NCBI GenBank assembly: GCA_002633005.1
Contig: NMRA01000017.1
Location: 1,698,295-1,756,627 of the forward strand
DNA length: 58,333 nt
DNA from: Phoronis australis
Taxonomy: Eukaryota; Phoronida; Phoronidae
Reading direction: 5' to 3'
The notes beneath the pieces were generated by a model. It was given only the letters and a program-made list of their open reading frames with translations, searched no databases and was not told the DNA's origin. A program made the translations under genes and the position numbers. Positions 39,481-50,087 of the stretch are shown piece after piece; position 1 is the stretch's first letter, and each line of letters opens with the position of its first letter.

Positions 39481-40784
39481 TACTGAGGGTCAATGTTGTC
39501 AAAAATGTAACAGATTCGTTACTTTGGCGTCATACCCCAAGAGCCATTACATGATTTTGTTTCAAATGAAATTACCGGTATTCATAATTTAACGAGTCTT
39601 ACAGTTAGCTGTTGACGTTTTGGGACTGAAATACCCGTCACATAGTTTTCAGCACCCTGCATGATTAATTGCGAACAGTTGACAGGGTTTCTCGGAATGC
39701 ATCTTATTTTACGATTTCCTGACTAAACCACCATCCACAGTTAGAAAACTGGCATAAGGAAGCGGTGCCAAAACTGTTTGCTGAAATTTTCTGTTAAATT
39801 TCCGCAGACTATAAAACACTCCCATCACTTTGCAAAGTGATACCTATGTATTTTTACGAGGAAAGTTCGCACTCTCTTGCACTTCAGTTTCACTTGTGTC
39901 AAGTTGGAGCTTCAACACATCCACAGCAAAGCCTCATCAGTTCTTGTCCCATACCAAAATAAAAACACAATTATATAGGTCCGCAGTTCAATCAGTTATT
40001 GAGAGCCCGTGATAACATTCATGTTCAAGTAGCGCCCTCTGTTCATTTTCCATGCTTGTCTTGTTCGTTTAACAGATGGTTTGTCTGTATGACAGTTGAC
40101 TTAATTATTTGAATGTTGAGCCTCCCAGGTTACTTGTGCGACAAAATCTGCAAACTAGTCTTGTCTGATTGGAAAACCGTAACATTCTTGACTTCTTTAT
40201 TCGACAAATCACTGGTCTGTTTAGCAAACCACTTGTTTATTTGGTAGTGTCTACTCTGAATCTTTTTGCTGCCTATAAAATACTCCCGTAATCAAACTTT
40301 TTCATTGATCAGTCCTTCGTTCAGTTGCTCAAATCGGTAACTCGGAGTGTCAAAAACTGTGTGTAAAAATGGCGAGTTGAATACTGAACAAAGGACTGCT
40401 CAAAGAAGAAGTTTGATTACTTGTTCGAGTTGGAAGGAATAAAAGACTACGACGGCCTCCTGACTATCTCTATGCACAAAAGGTACTTATAACAAGGTGA
40501 CTTTGCATTTTCACGAAAGACGTCACTTTAGTTGGTTGGCAACTAGACATGGCACATCACATTTTACAAAATACCACGAAAAACGGGTGATGAGGCTTGA
40601 TCTCGCGAGATCGTATCGGTTGGTATCCGCACCAAATGAACGGCAGAAAAACGTTTCGTCACTGTTGTAATTTGAATGAGTTTTGTTGCAGTTCTTAAAA
40701 ATGGTAATTAGAATCCTTGTATATGAGAAAATCCGTATTTGTTGACTCGTTTATGTTTCAAAATATAGACTTATCTCCCTTGCT
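39481..40784. other. Unrecognised 1.3 kb
   Basis: No coding motif or repeat structure recognised. Short frames only. Confidence 0.4.
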
Positions 40785-41690
40785 ATGCGCCCACATATTT
40801 ATATGGCAGTTTTGTTTTGTTTGTGCCTATGACTGTATCTTCTAAACCGTTCGCAGGATCTTTACAAAATTTAGTAAGTATATTTATATGATGTTAACAA
40901 CAAATGATGACGACTTATGGACAGATCCGACTACCATTGTGCCCCCTAATGGCAATTTTATTTTTTTACGTTTACCTTTGTATCTTCAAAGTCCGGAAAG
41001 GATTTTCATGAAATTTAATATGTAGGAACCTATTAGTGAGATGACGCTATGCTCCCGTTTTCGATGGATTTGACTTAGTTTGCGCCACCTTTTGGCCATT
41101 TTTACTGTTTTCGAGTCTGTTTGTTGCGTCCACCTTTCTATCAACCAAACCGCTCAAAGGGTGATTGTGAAAATTGGCATGTATGTGCTTTGCGTCCACC
41201 CCTCTATCAACCAAACTGCTCAAAGGGTGATTGTGAAAATTGGCATGTATGTGCTTTCTATAAAGAGGACGGTTGACTATGGTTTTCCGACGATTTCGAC
41301 TACTGTGGTGCCTCCTAGTGGCAGTTTTGTTTTCGTTGCGCCTATTGCTGTATCTCCTAAACCCTTCGCATGATCTTTACTTAATTTAGCAAGTGAATTT
41401 ATGTGATGTTGGTTACGGATGACAACGACTTTCAGACAGATCTGACTACTGCTGTGCCCCCTAGTGTCAATTTTAGTTTTTTACGTTTAACTCCGTATCT
41501 TCAAAGGTCATCAACAAATTTTCATAAAATTTTAAATATAGGCATCTATTGGTGTGATGATGCTATCTGCCTGTTTTTGGATGGAATCGAGGTATTTTGC
41601 ACCACCTAGTGGCCACTTCTGCTGTTTTCAAATCATGTTTTTGGTGTCCATCCCTGTATCAACCAAATCATTTGAAAATTGGCATATATG
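40785..41690 (-). repeat. CTCF-like-motif repeat family, locus 7 (inverted)
   Basis: Opens with ATGCGCCCACATATTTATATGG, the family 3' terminus on the minus strand. Inverted motif cores end at 40952, 41095, 41321, 41467 and 41612. The one long step (226 bp) contains a 66-bp tandem duplication (41126-41191 and 41192-41257); without it the step would be 160 bp. The array abuts the LINE fragment at about 41693. Confidence 0.8.
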
Positions 41691-41903
41691 TTCTCAGTGT
41701 GAAAATTGAAATTGGTCTGTAATTTTTTACATTGTAAGTAGCACCGCCTTTGTGTAAAGGGGATACTTTTGTAAGTTTTCTCAAACTAGGAAACTTGGAA
41801 GTTTTAATGCTATGGTTTAAAAGATAGGTGATGGATGGTGTCAACTCGTCATGAGCTAGTCTCAAAATTTTGGAGCTGAGATCCATTCCAGTGGCTTTAT
41901 TAA

Positions 41904-42918
41904 AGGCGAAAGCAACCTTTTTTCATGTCATTTTTAGCAAAAATAGGGTTCGTTGATTATCCCAGACATGTTTTTCACTTATTTACAGCTTTTCGTAATT
42001 TAATTAATTACTTGTCTACTCCGGAAGTGACGTTGTGGGAAGCAAGAATTTCGCGCCAATTTCTTTTCATACAGTCTGACTGTGAGAGCAGTTGAGTCAG
42101 TCATTGTTTTACCTCGGTGGTGATAAGTTCGGTCGTCGTTTGCTCTTGTTTACGAGTCAGTTAACATCGCTGCAGGGCTGCTTACAGGCTCTGGGCTAGA
42201 GACAACAGCACCCGGGGAATCACTACTAGTTCCTGGAATTGCACGCTATGGGGGTATGTTCAGAGGCATGGGTGACAGTAGATGAAGTGCCTCCAGTCAC
42301 TGTTTATAGTGGCCACAGCTCGCGAGGCTTCTCGCTTCAAAAACGCACTTCTCGTTGGTGGCGGCGGGGCACTGCCGGGAATCAGCAGCGAGTATGGTAT
42401 GGAACCCTTCTTCAGGCATTGTTTCAGAGGGACCTTCATCAATTCAGCGTACATATCTCTGTCGCAATCTGACGGCTGAATATGCTTGCCACTGCTTTGT
42501 ACGTTGCGTGAGCGGGTAGCGCTGCGTTCTTCACACGAACGAGGTAGCCAAGTATGGCGAAGTGTGTCATCTTTTGGAAAGCGATGCAAGGTACCCAAAG
42601 CGCGTGTGAGACGATAATGAGTACATCCTGGTAGGCAGCAACAGCGTGACATGTTGACTGACTTGTAAACAAAAGCAAACGACGACCGAACTTATCACAA
42701 CCAAGGTAGAACAATGACTGACTTGACAGTTCTCACAGTCTAACTGTATGAAAAGAAATTGGCGCGAAATTCTTGCCTCCCAAAACGTTACTTCCGGAGT
42801 AGAGGACGAGAAATTAATTAAATTACGAAAAGCTGTGATTAAGTGAAAAATATGTCTGGGGATAATCAACAGACCTTATTTTTGCTAAAAGTGACATGAA
42901 AAAAGGTTGCCTTCGCCT
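41904..42918 (-). mobile_element. Kolobok-like TTAA element with ~280-bp TIRs (1015 bp)
   Basis: The ends are AGGCGAAAGCAACC and, inverted, AGGCGAAGGCAACC. Inverted similarity extends about 280 bp on each side (GGAAGTGACGTTGTGGGAAG, GATAAGTTCGGTCGTCGTTTG). TTAA flanks it at 41900-41903 and 42919-42922. It splits a LINE frame, and the LINE reading frame is continuous if the element and one TTAA are ignored. TTAA duplication together with a THAP-type coding remnant is the known combination of Kolobok transposons. Confidence 0.8.
42260..42652 (-). pseudogene. THAP-domain remnant in the Kolobok-like element
   Basis: A 130-codon minus-strand frame begins MSRCCCLPGCTHYRLTRALG, then LHRFPKDDTLRHTWL, and later LKKGSIPYSLLIPG. 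C-x3-C after the start, the HRFPKD block and the (L)KxGSIPSLL end are typical of THAP DNA-binding domains (family pattern C-x2-4-C-x35-50-C-x2-H). The third ligand appears lost: SGKH stands where C-x2-H is expected. The start codon is within the right TIR. The catalytic part is absent, so the element is non-autonomous. Confidence 0.65.
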
Positions 42919-43396
42919 TTAAGATTAAGACCATTTAAGAACTTATTTACAAATTCCATATTTACCAGAGGAATATCATAACCTATGTCACTTTCAACTC
43001 GGGAACTAACAAAGTCAATCATATCTTTATGAGTGGCGTGTGTATCTTTAAGATCACGAGTAAGTTTGCTAGCTATGTCAGTGAAACATTTTTTAAAATT
43101 ATTGGCAATCTGAAATTTATCATGAACACACTTCTCATCAATCCTTAACATGGTGATGAGGATTTTTCCTTAGGAGCAACTTGTCTGATGACTTTCCATA
43201 ACACTTTGGAATTTTTGAGATTACTACTGATCAGTGAAGAGTAATAGTCACTGTTAGCCTTTTTAATCATTGTTACAACACGATTTCGCTCTGATTTGTA
43301 GCCGTCATAATTTCCGCACTTACGTAAACTGTCCCTGAGCTTTATAGCTTCAAAAATGTCACCACTTAACCATACTGGCTGACGTAATCTCTTCAC

Positions 43397-44340
43397 ACAT
43401 CTAGTTCAGATTGTCCACAAAGTGTACTTAGGAGTTGGGGTAAGATTGATGACCCTCCTGTGTACTTTGGTAACAGATGGTTGTGACAGGAGAAAAGTGC
43501 ATTAACTGCATCTGCGTTGAATGCAGTCCGTCAATTCTTAGGTTAGGCATATCACCATTAGGCATCTAGGTAAAAGTGAAGTAAATGGGTCCCTTTAAAC
43601 ATGGCTGCTGGGAATCAGTTTTCACTGAGTAACGGCAGTGTCCAAAAAGTTCAAGGGACACAAATAAAAAAATTTCTGCTCTGACAGCATGTAGTTGCCT
43701 AAGCCTTGCACGCGTGGTGTGACTTATGACAGCACGTGCTCACTCTCATCACATCATGCAACATTATCCATGTCGACGCTCAGTGTCTTCTCGCAAAACA
43801 CCACACCTTTCGACTTCTTTTGCACACCAACTATTTCTGAAGGGACTCCTCAAGCTGAGTGCAGTTCCAGATTTAGTTGCCAAGGGATATTTCTGGGTCT
43901 CCAGCGATAACTTTGATAAGACTTGGCGTAATCAACTTGATTTTTTTGCAGACGAACAAACAGGTTCAGGGTCAGAACAGGAATTCACCATTTCACCACA
44001 AAGTTCCACATCTTTGTAAATAGGATTATTTTATTCTAAGTGTCACTACAACATATATATCAGTTGATACAGAACTCTTGATTGTCCGGTTACGCAATGT
44101 TTGACAGGATGAGATTGGAGCTAGTGTCATTGTATAATCTCCACGCCACTTGTTAGTTAGTCACTGAGCTGGTGAGCAGTCAAACCATATGACTTACTGA
44201 AGATTGATCAAATATAATTAAAAAAACAACTTTAGATTTCCAGAATATTTGTGTGTTATATTGTACATCAACAATTAATATATTAGGTTAAGATAAAATG
44301 CAAAAAACAGTAAAAACAATTTTTTGTATTCACCTGCCTT
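43397..44340. other. Unassigned 0.9 kb with one protein-like frame
   Basis: Plus-strand 43726-44019 is open for 97 codons. Its second half (LKLSAVPDLVAKGYFWVSSD, then NFDKTWRNQLDFF) looks protein-like, but no family is recognised. Nothing else was noticed. Confidence 0.3.
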
Positions 44341-44631
44341 AAAACAACCTATTTTGTATCAATTTAGATCGAGTAGTTCCACTCGATAACAGCAAGTACA
44401 GCTCTTTTTCCTGACACCTGATAGGAGACGGAGGTGTTGAAATTAACCAATGACGTCAGAGGTTTGAATGCAGTCTGTTTAGCTGTTCACAACTCGCTTA
44501 CTGGTGTCAGCTTATCACTTGAATTCATCGTTTTACACCAATAAATCATCAAAATTCGATGTAAAACCCTTACAAATACATCAAGTTATTGAACAAACGT
44601 GTTATAGTATTTCGCTGTTACGGATTTGTAT

Positions 44632-45870
44632 GCGTCCACATATTTATGTGGACGCATTATGCCGTCATCTCTGTCCGTCCGGGCGGCGTCAGTCCGGCAT
44701 CCGCTGCTGTAACTCAAAAAACTGTTTGACGTATGTTCATGAAATTTTGCACGTGTTCCTTTCATAGATGGGACAGCATGAGCAAACTTTCGGATGGATC
44801 CGACTACCGGTGTGCCCCCCTAGTGGCAATTTTAGTTTTTTACGCTTACCTCTATATCTTCAAAAGTCTTCAGGGTATTTTCATAAAATTTGGCATGTTA
44901 AGGCATCCATTAGTGTGATGACGGTATCCTCCCATTTTCGGATACATTCGATGTAATTTGCGCCACCTTGTGGCCATTTTTACTGTTTTTGAGTCTGTTT
45001 TTAGGCGTCCACCCCTCTATCAACCAAATTGCGCTAAGGATGATTGTGGAAATTGGCATGTATATTCTTACTATGAAGACGACGGCTGATGATGATTTTC
45101 TGATTGCGACAACTGTGGCGCCTCCATGTGGCAGCTTTGTTTTTTGCAGCTATTTGGCTGTATCTCCAAAACCTTCTGGTTGATCTTTACTAAATTTAGT
45201 ATGTGCATTTATAGGATGTTGACAAAGGACGTCGATGACTTTTGGACGTATTTGACTGGTGTGCTCCCGGGTGGCAATTTTATTTTTTTGGGTTAATCTC
45301 TGTCTTCAAAGGTCCTCAAGGTGTTTTCAGAAAATTTGGCATACAGGCTTCTGTTAGCTATCCTTCCGTTTTCAGATGGATTCGACTTAGTTTGCGCCAC
45401 GTAGTGGCCATTTTTACCGTTTTCGAGTCTGTTTTCTGGCATCCACCCATCTATCAACCAAATCGCTTTCAGGATAATTATGAAAATTGGCATGTATGTT
45501 TTTACTTTGAAGTGGAAGGCTGACGATAAGTTTCCAATGACTTAAGCCATCTAGTGGCAGTTTTGTTTTATGTTGCACCCATGGCTGTCTCTCTTAAATC
45601 GTTTGCAGGATCTTTACTAAATTTAACAAGTGTGTTTATATGATGTCGTCAAAGAACAACGACGACATTCGGACGGATCTGACTATTGGTGTGCCCCCTG
45701 GTGGCAATTTTAGATTTTACGTTTACCTCTGTATCTTCAAGGATTCTCAACGGATTTTACTAAAATTTTGAGTACAGACATCTATTGGTGAGGTGACGCT
45801 ATCCTTCTGTTTTTGGATGGAATCGAGGAATTTTGCGCCACCTAGTGACCATTTGTTGTTTTCTAGTCTG
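44632..45870 (-). repeat. CTCF-like-motif repeat family, locus 8 (eight-unit array, inverted)
   Basis: Begins with ATGCGTCCACATATTTATGTGGACGCAT, the complete terminal palindrome. Inverted motif cores end at 44826, 44973, 45131, 45274, 45407, 45557, 45704 and 45848 (steps 147, 158, 143, 133, 150, 147, 144; mean 146). The three unit types alternate as in the 16.6-kb array. Inserted into copy C of the TTAA element. Confidence 0.85.
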
Positions 45871-46391
45871 CGAACCTCCAATGGGCGGTCAAAATAAAAC
45901 AGCCCTAGAACCTTACGTTGAAAATGTCATTGAATAACGGAGTCTTGAACATAAACATCCCAAACGCAAGAAAAAAACACCTGAATTAGTTTTTCAAACT
46001 TTAATTACAAATAATTTAAAACTGCTCTCTAACTCGGAACTTGTCATCTAGCTCGTGACTCTGCTCTGACCTACGCAGCACGTGAAGCTTGCAGGTGCGC
46101 ACTTTGCACTGTCACCACATCAGTGAGAATAGTTGCAATTAACAAGTGGAGCGCTGCATAGTCACTGGTGGTCTGCGCTCTACAGCTACACCTTTAACAA
46201 GACGGCAGGACGACACGGGCTATTACTCAGCAATTTTGTAAATTTAACTGAAATAATTAATTTGAGGGCAAGAAAACCTTTGTTGGGATCATTCGCTGCC
46301 ATGACATTTTTACCGTCATTTGGCGACGTGGTGAAAGCTTGGAAAAGTGCTACGCGTTCCAACTACGTTTGGGGACTGCGATCATGAGGTA

Positions 46392-46558
46392 AGATAAACC
46401 GCCCATGGCGGTTGTATGTCGCCCATGTTCGGTTAACCGCGCACCCCTGATTTCTTGAAATTTCACATTTAAGCGCCCATGTTTGGTTAACCGTGCACTC
46501 CTGAATTTTTGGGTTTGCCAATTTAACGGCCCAGGGCGTTAACCCGAACGTTTACGGT
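46392..46558. mobile_element. GCCC-ended MITE fragment
   Basis: Tandem-like words CGCCCATGTTCGGTTAACCG and GCGCACCCCTGA lead to the right end CGTTAACCCGAACGTTTACGGTA. The inverted right end matches the left end at 58125. The left end is damaged. Confidence 0.6.
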
Positions 46559-46931
46559 AATTAGTGCACATCTAAAGCCGGTAACGCAGTGATTTATTCA
46601 TTTCCGGCTTCTCAAAACATTTTCACTCACGCACACTCGAAGGTGATACAAATTATATTTAATGAGACCGACTTTCAGTTTTATATAAGCATTGGTTGGG
46701 GTTAGAATAGTTCAATTTGAAGCAGAATGCAAACTTTAAACGTTAATGTGGCCACTCGCAATCCTGACTTCGACGACGTGCGTATTCGATGAAGACTTCA
46801 CAGGTCGATCGTTAGGTTTTACAGGAATAGACTGATAGAGAAATAGAGGCTCCGTGAACGTGCACAGACAACGAAACATATGGATAGTTCCGAAAACTGT
46901 TTGAATGACTTGTTCATGAGCTAACCGCAGG

Positions 46932-47060
46932 GTAATCGAAACGACTGATGCTTGCGTTTGCTGCTACGAAACTCCGCAAGTGAAACGGTTTCTTGGAAAA
47001 GTGCAAACGTGTCTCATGGATCATCCTGATTTTGCACTGCATCTAAAAAAGTTGTGCTGA
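46932..47060 (+). pseudogene. P2X7-like cysteine-rich domain fragment in copy C
   Basis: A 42-codon plus-strand frame ending in TGA reads VIETTDACVCCYETPQVKRF, then QTCLMDHPDFALHLKKLC. The spacing of CVCC, E-x-P-x-V, C-(L/I)-x-(D/E)HP-x-F and a terminal C matches the intracellular cysteine-rich domain shared by P2X7 receptors and many repeat-encoded 'P2X7-like' proteins of invertebrates. The upstream cysteines (expected W-C-x-C-G-x-C) were not found. It lies downstream of a degraded MATRNP...-type start, which gives the family a coherent original gene. Confidence 0.55.
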
Positions 47061-47636
47061 CGATGTTTTTTCAGGGCTGAGAAAAAGAATTCGCGAAAAC
47101 TTTCTACACACACAGGACCAAAAAGAAGCCTCACGAACAAGTTAGTCATCAAACAGGTTATATAAAACATGTTCTCACGCCTTGAATTCATTGTATAGTA
47201 GTTGTTTACGGTTTCATGACCTACTGCAATTCTCCATAATCAAAAACTGACCAACAACCAATCTGATGAAGTGCGGGCCACTGACAGACTCTGATAAGTT
47301 TCACGGCCTCATATTTGGTATTAACGGCGTACTTTTCATTTGTCACTATCGCGAACCACTTCCGAAGCATTTAGGGGTCTCGAGAAAATCGAAAAAACGA
47401 TATACCCGCTTTCCTCACGGCTTCATACTTTGCACAAGCGGGAACAATACACCACACCATAGCAGCACCTCTCTGCCAAAGAACCATTGATGTCGTTTCA
47501 TTGTTTCTCCTCTTCCTCACACGTTAATGCGACACCTCTCGGCGAGGTAATATCGACCCGTACACGAGGTGATGTGGATATAGACCAATTAAGACAGTAA
47601 AAAAGACTGTTTCAATCGGGTGGCATTCTCCTTTAA

Positions 47637-48770
47637 GATATTTAAAAATATTTCTTTCACATGGCCACGCGCATAGTAATACTAGGTAGACAATCAAATC
47701 AGCTGATCATAATTTCAGTTATCTCCCACAAACTTGACTGATTTTTGCGGGATCACAGGTCTACTCAAAATTTTTATGAGGAATTCAAATGTGAACACTG
47801 TTTTCGTCGACAAAAAGTGCGAAAGGTGAAGTAATACGTCTTAATTCTCCTGGAGGCAAATCTTATCTTAACATAGTCATATTGAAGTACAATCAAAAGA
47901 GTAATGGAAAGGAAAGACTTGCGGTTTCTGATCGTCCGCAGTAGCCCACCTGCCTGTAAATCTGGACCGACTGTCACCATAGTATATCTGCAACGAAGAT
48001 TTCTGTCCAGTACCATACCATCCTACTGCCTGTTCTGCTTAGAGATTACTTATTTACTGATTACTGTTTAAGTCTGAATCTAGTCTGATTTTGTAGATTT
48101 GACACTGGGCCCACTAGCATCAGTTTCAGCCATGTGTTATGGCTGTACCTACCAATATGTTCCCTTGGGCCAAACTGAGTTCAGGAGCAATCTTGATAAC
48201 ACAAACATGAAGTGTCCTGGAACCAAGGCTGTAATTTCTCCCATCTGTTGAATCACCAAAGCAGGTTGTTGCTCTGTTTTGAAGTCAGGCTGCTTAAAAA
48301 ATCTGGTACTTTTCTCTGTTTGTTTGACACAGACATACTGTGGGTCATCTGGGTCACTGGTTTTGGTCTTGGTTGTGTGAAGTCACTCACAGTCATTTGG
48401 TGTTGTATAAAGTAAACAACTTTTTACTGGGTGAAATTAAATTTTTCCAAGTGTGCAAAGCAGACCTCCAACACACCCAAGAAGAAAGGGAGTGAAATGG
48501 TCAAAGATGGCTGACGAAAAAGCATGGAAGGCTTTTGGTGAGGATGTACGCAGTATCAAGAAGACAATTTTGATGGGTAGTTGTTGAGAAGAAGATTGAG
48601 AGTTTCACCACAATAACGTGGCTCAGCAATGATGCATAGTGGGCTGTCCACCACTGTGGACCCACTAGTGGAGACCACTATGGTTTAAGGTCGAAACAAG
48701 TCGATGAAGCTGGACGACATTGAGCTATGCCTTAGATAGTGTAAGATTGGAAGAACGTAGATCCTGGTTC
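47637..48770. other. Unrecognised 1.1 kb
   Basis: No coding motif or repeat structure recognised. Confidence 0.4.
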
Positions 48771-48788
48771 AGCTGCAAGAGGAAGGGG

Positions 48789-49020
48789 CGACAAGACGTC
48801 AGACTGCATGGAAGCCCAACAATCCTGGATAGGAATTTTACACGTTTGATAGGCTCTGAGAATGTGACTGAGGTCGACTGTAAAGTGTGGCATGTCAAAT
48901 GTGGCGTGTGAAACGTAGCATGTCGAATATGTGAAACATGCCATCCAGAACGTGACGTAAATGTGGCATTTAAAACATAGCAAAAAAGCAGGCGACAAGA
49001 TGTCAGACTGCATGGAAGCC
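48789..49020 (+). repeat. 204-bp-spaced duplication in a GTGGCATGTC-rich region
   Basis: CGACAAGACGTCAGACTGCA plus GGAAGCC recurs at 48789-48816 and 48993-49020 with one difference. Between and after them run degenerate words of the type (g)tggcatgtcaaa / gtggcgtgtcaaac, a decayed minisatellite. Confidence 0.7.
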
Positions 49021-49174
49021 TGATAATTGGCATGCCGAATGTGTAAAATGCAGCGTGTCAAATGTGGCGTGTCAAACATGGCTTGTCAAACATGTATATC
49101 TAGGCAAAAATGTGTAAAACATGGCATGTGGTAAAAATGTGTACTCTTTGTTCCAATACTCTGCGTGTCCAACG

Positions 49175-49327
49175 TGGCGCTTTTGCCACGTAAGTGTGTA
49201 AAATGTGATGCTTTTTCATGCTAGCGTGTAATACGTGGCACTTTTGCCACGCTGGTGTGTAAGACATAATGCTTTTCTACGCTAGCGTGTAATACGTGGC
49301 ACTGCTGCCATGTTAGTGTGTAATCTG
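49175..49327. repeat. Five-unit minisatellite of alternating 31- and 30-bp units
   Basis: Units begin at about 49175, 49206, 49236, 49267 and 49297. Odd units read GGC(A/G)CTTTTGCCACG...TGTGTAA, even ones (G/A)ATGCTTTT...CTAGCGTGTAATACGT. This gives a ~61-bp dimer period. Each odd unit contains the small hairpin CGTGGC...GCCACG. Confidence 0.8.
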
Positions 49328-50087
49328 TGTCATTGCCATGGGGATAAAGAATAAATCTGATCCTCGAACCCACCACTCAATATTCGTTTGAGAGTAAGAA
49401 TGAACTGTGCCGTCTGGTGTTTTCTTTGCGATAAGTTCAAACTATCGCTGTCTCGTGGGAAAGTTGAGTGAAGATCCCCTAACGTAAAGTAAAGCACCTC
49501 AACTTGCAGTTTCTCATTGCGGTAGGTAAGTGTAAACTTAGTTTCTCTGCTGTATAACAAGGAATTGCTATTCTGTATAAACTTTTCACCAGAGCATCGT
49601 GGTAGGTTAATCAGGATATAACTAAACACCATAGGCCACAGTACCCTAACTCTGCTCACTTATGTTAAATCCCAGCTAAGATGCAAAATAACACTAAATA
49701 TTGCGTGTAATTTTCAATTTTCGTGTTTGCTGTCACTTTTTGTGTTTTCTGGTAAATGCAACAGTGCCAGCCAACGTTCTGACACAAAATACCTATTGGT
49801 TTACACAGTATGTGTAAATGATGTTGATTGGTATGGTGTAATCTTATCAGGGGATAACTTGTTGAGTGCAAGTGTCTGTGGGGAGGGTTAGAGGAAACTG
49901 TACCAGGCATTCCCTGGTGTCATATCTCCTCAGACTGAGGGCAATGGTCTGTTTGACCTCAGTGATAATAGCTCTAGTGCATGCTTAAGTTGCAGGAGGG
50001 CAAATTTCATGTTTAGATTGACTGATTTATTGCAGTAACTGTCGCCCTGTTAAAAGTTTACATGGTCATGTTTGTGCAAAGTAATAA
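49328..50087. other. Unrecognised 0.76 kb
   Basis: Minus-strand frames 49659-49330 (109 codons) and 49910-49665 are open but show no family motif. No repeat structure was noticed. Confidence 0.35.

Larger units (their letters stand above)
41693..43396 (-). mobile_element. CR1/L2-like LINE fragment, interrupted by a TTAA element
   Basis: Minus-strand coding text comes in three runs. 43396-43145 includes RLRQPVWLSGDIFEAIKLRD and ANSDYYSSLISSNLKNSKVL. 43151-42919 follows in another frame, with NNFKKCFTDIASKL. 41899-41693 includes KATGMDLSSKILRLAHDELT and VSPLHKGGATYNVKNYRPIS. These are the linker between endonuclease and RT and the first RT block of CR1/L2/Jockey-type LINEs. There is a frameshift at about 43148 and a stop upstream of 43396. 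It is truncated at 41693 by the CTCF-like repeat. Confidence 0.75.
44341..47632 (+). mobile_element. TTAA-flanked DNA element, copy C (3' complete, 5' end lost, with insertions)
   Basis: It starts inside the family at AAAACAACCTATTTTGTATC and ends GTGGCATTCTCCT, followed by TTAA (47633-47636). It shares 44341-44620 and 46560-47632 with copies A and B. Two other repeats are nested: the CTCF-like array 44632-45870 and a GCCC-ended MITE 46392-46558. It retains a cysteine-rich coding fragment (46932-47060) absent from A and B. Confidence 0.75.

Noticed and set aside
40785-45870. Plus-strand frames with recurring MRHLLAIFTVFESV-like text
   Set aside because: These are translations of the CTCF-like repeat units in one frame; the same text appears wherever the repeat does, with stops between units.
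48725-49079. Two minus-strand frames of 102 and 115 codons
   Set aside because: They overlap in different frames and are built from the GTGGCATGTC-type tandem words and a duplicated segment, so they are repeat shadows.
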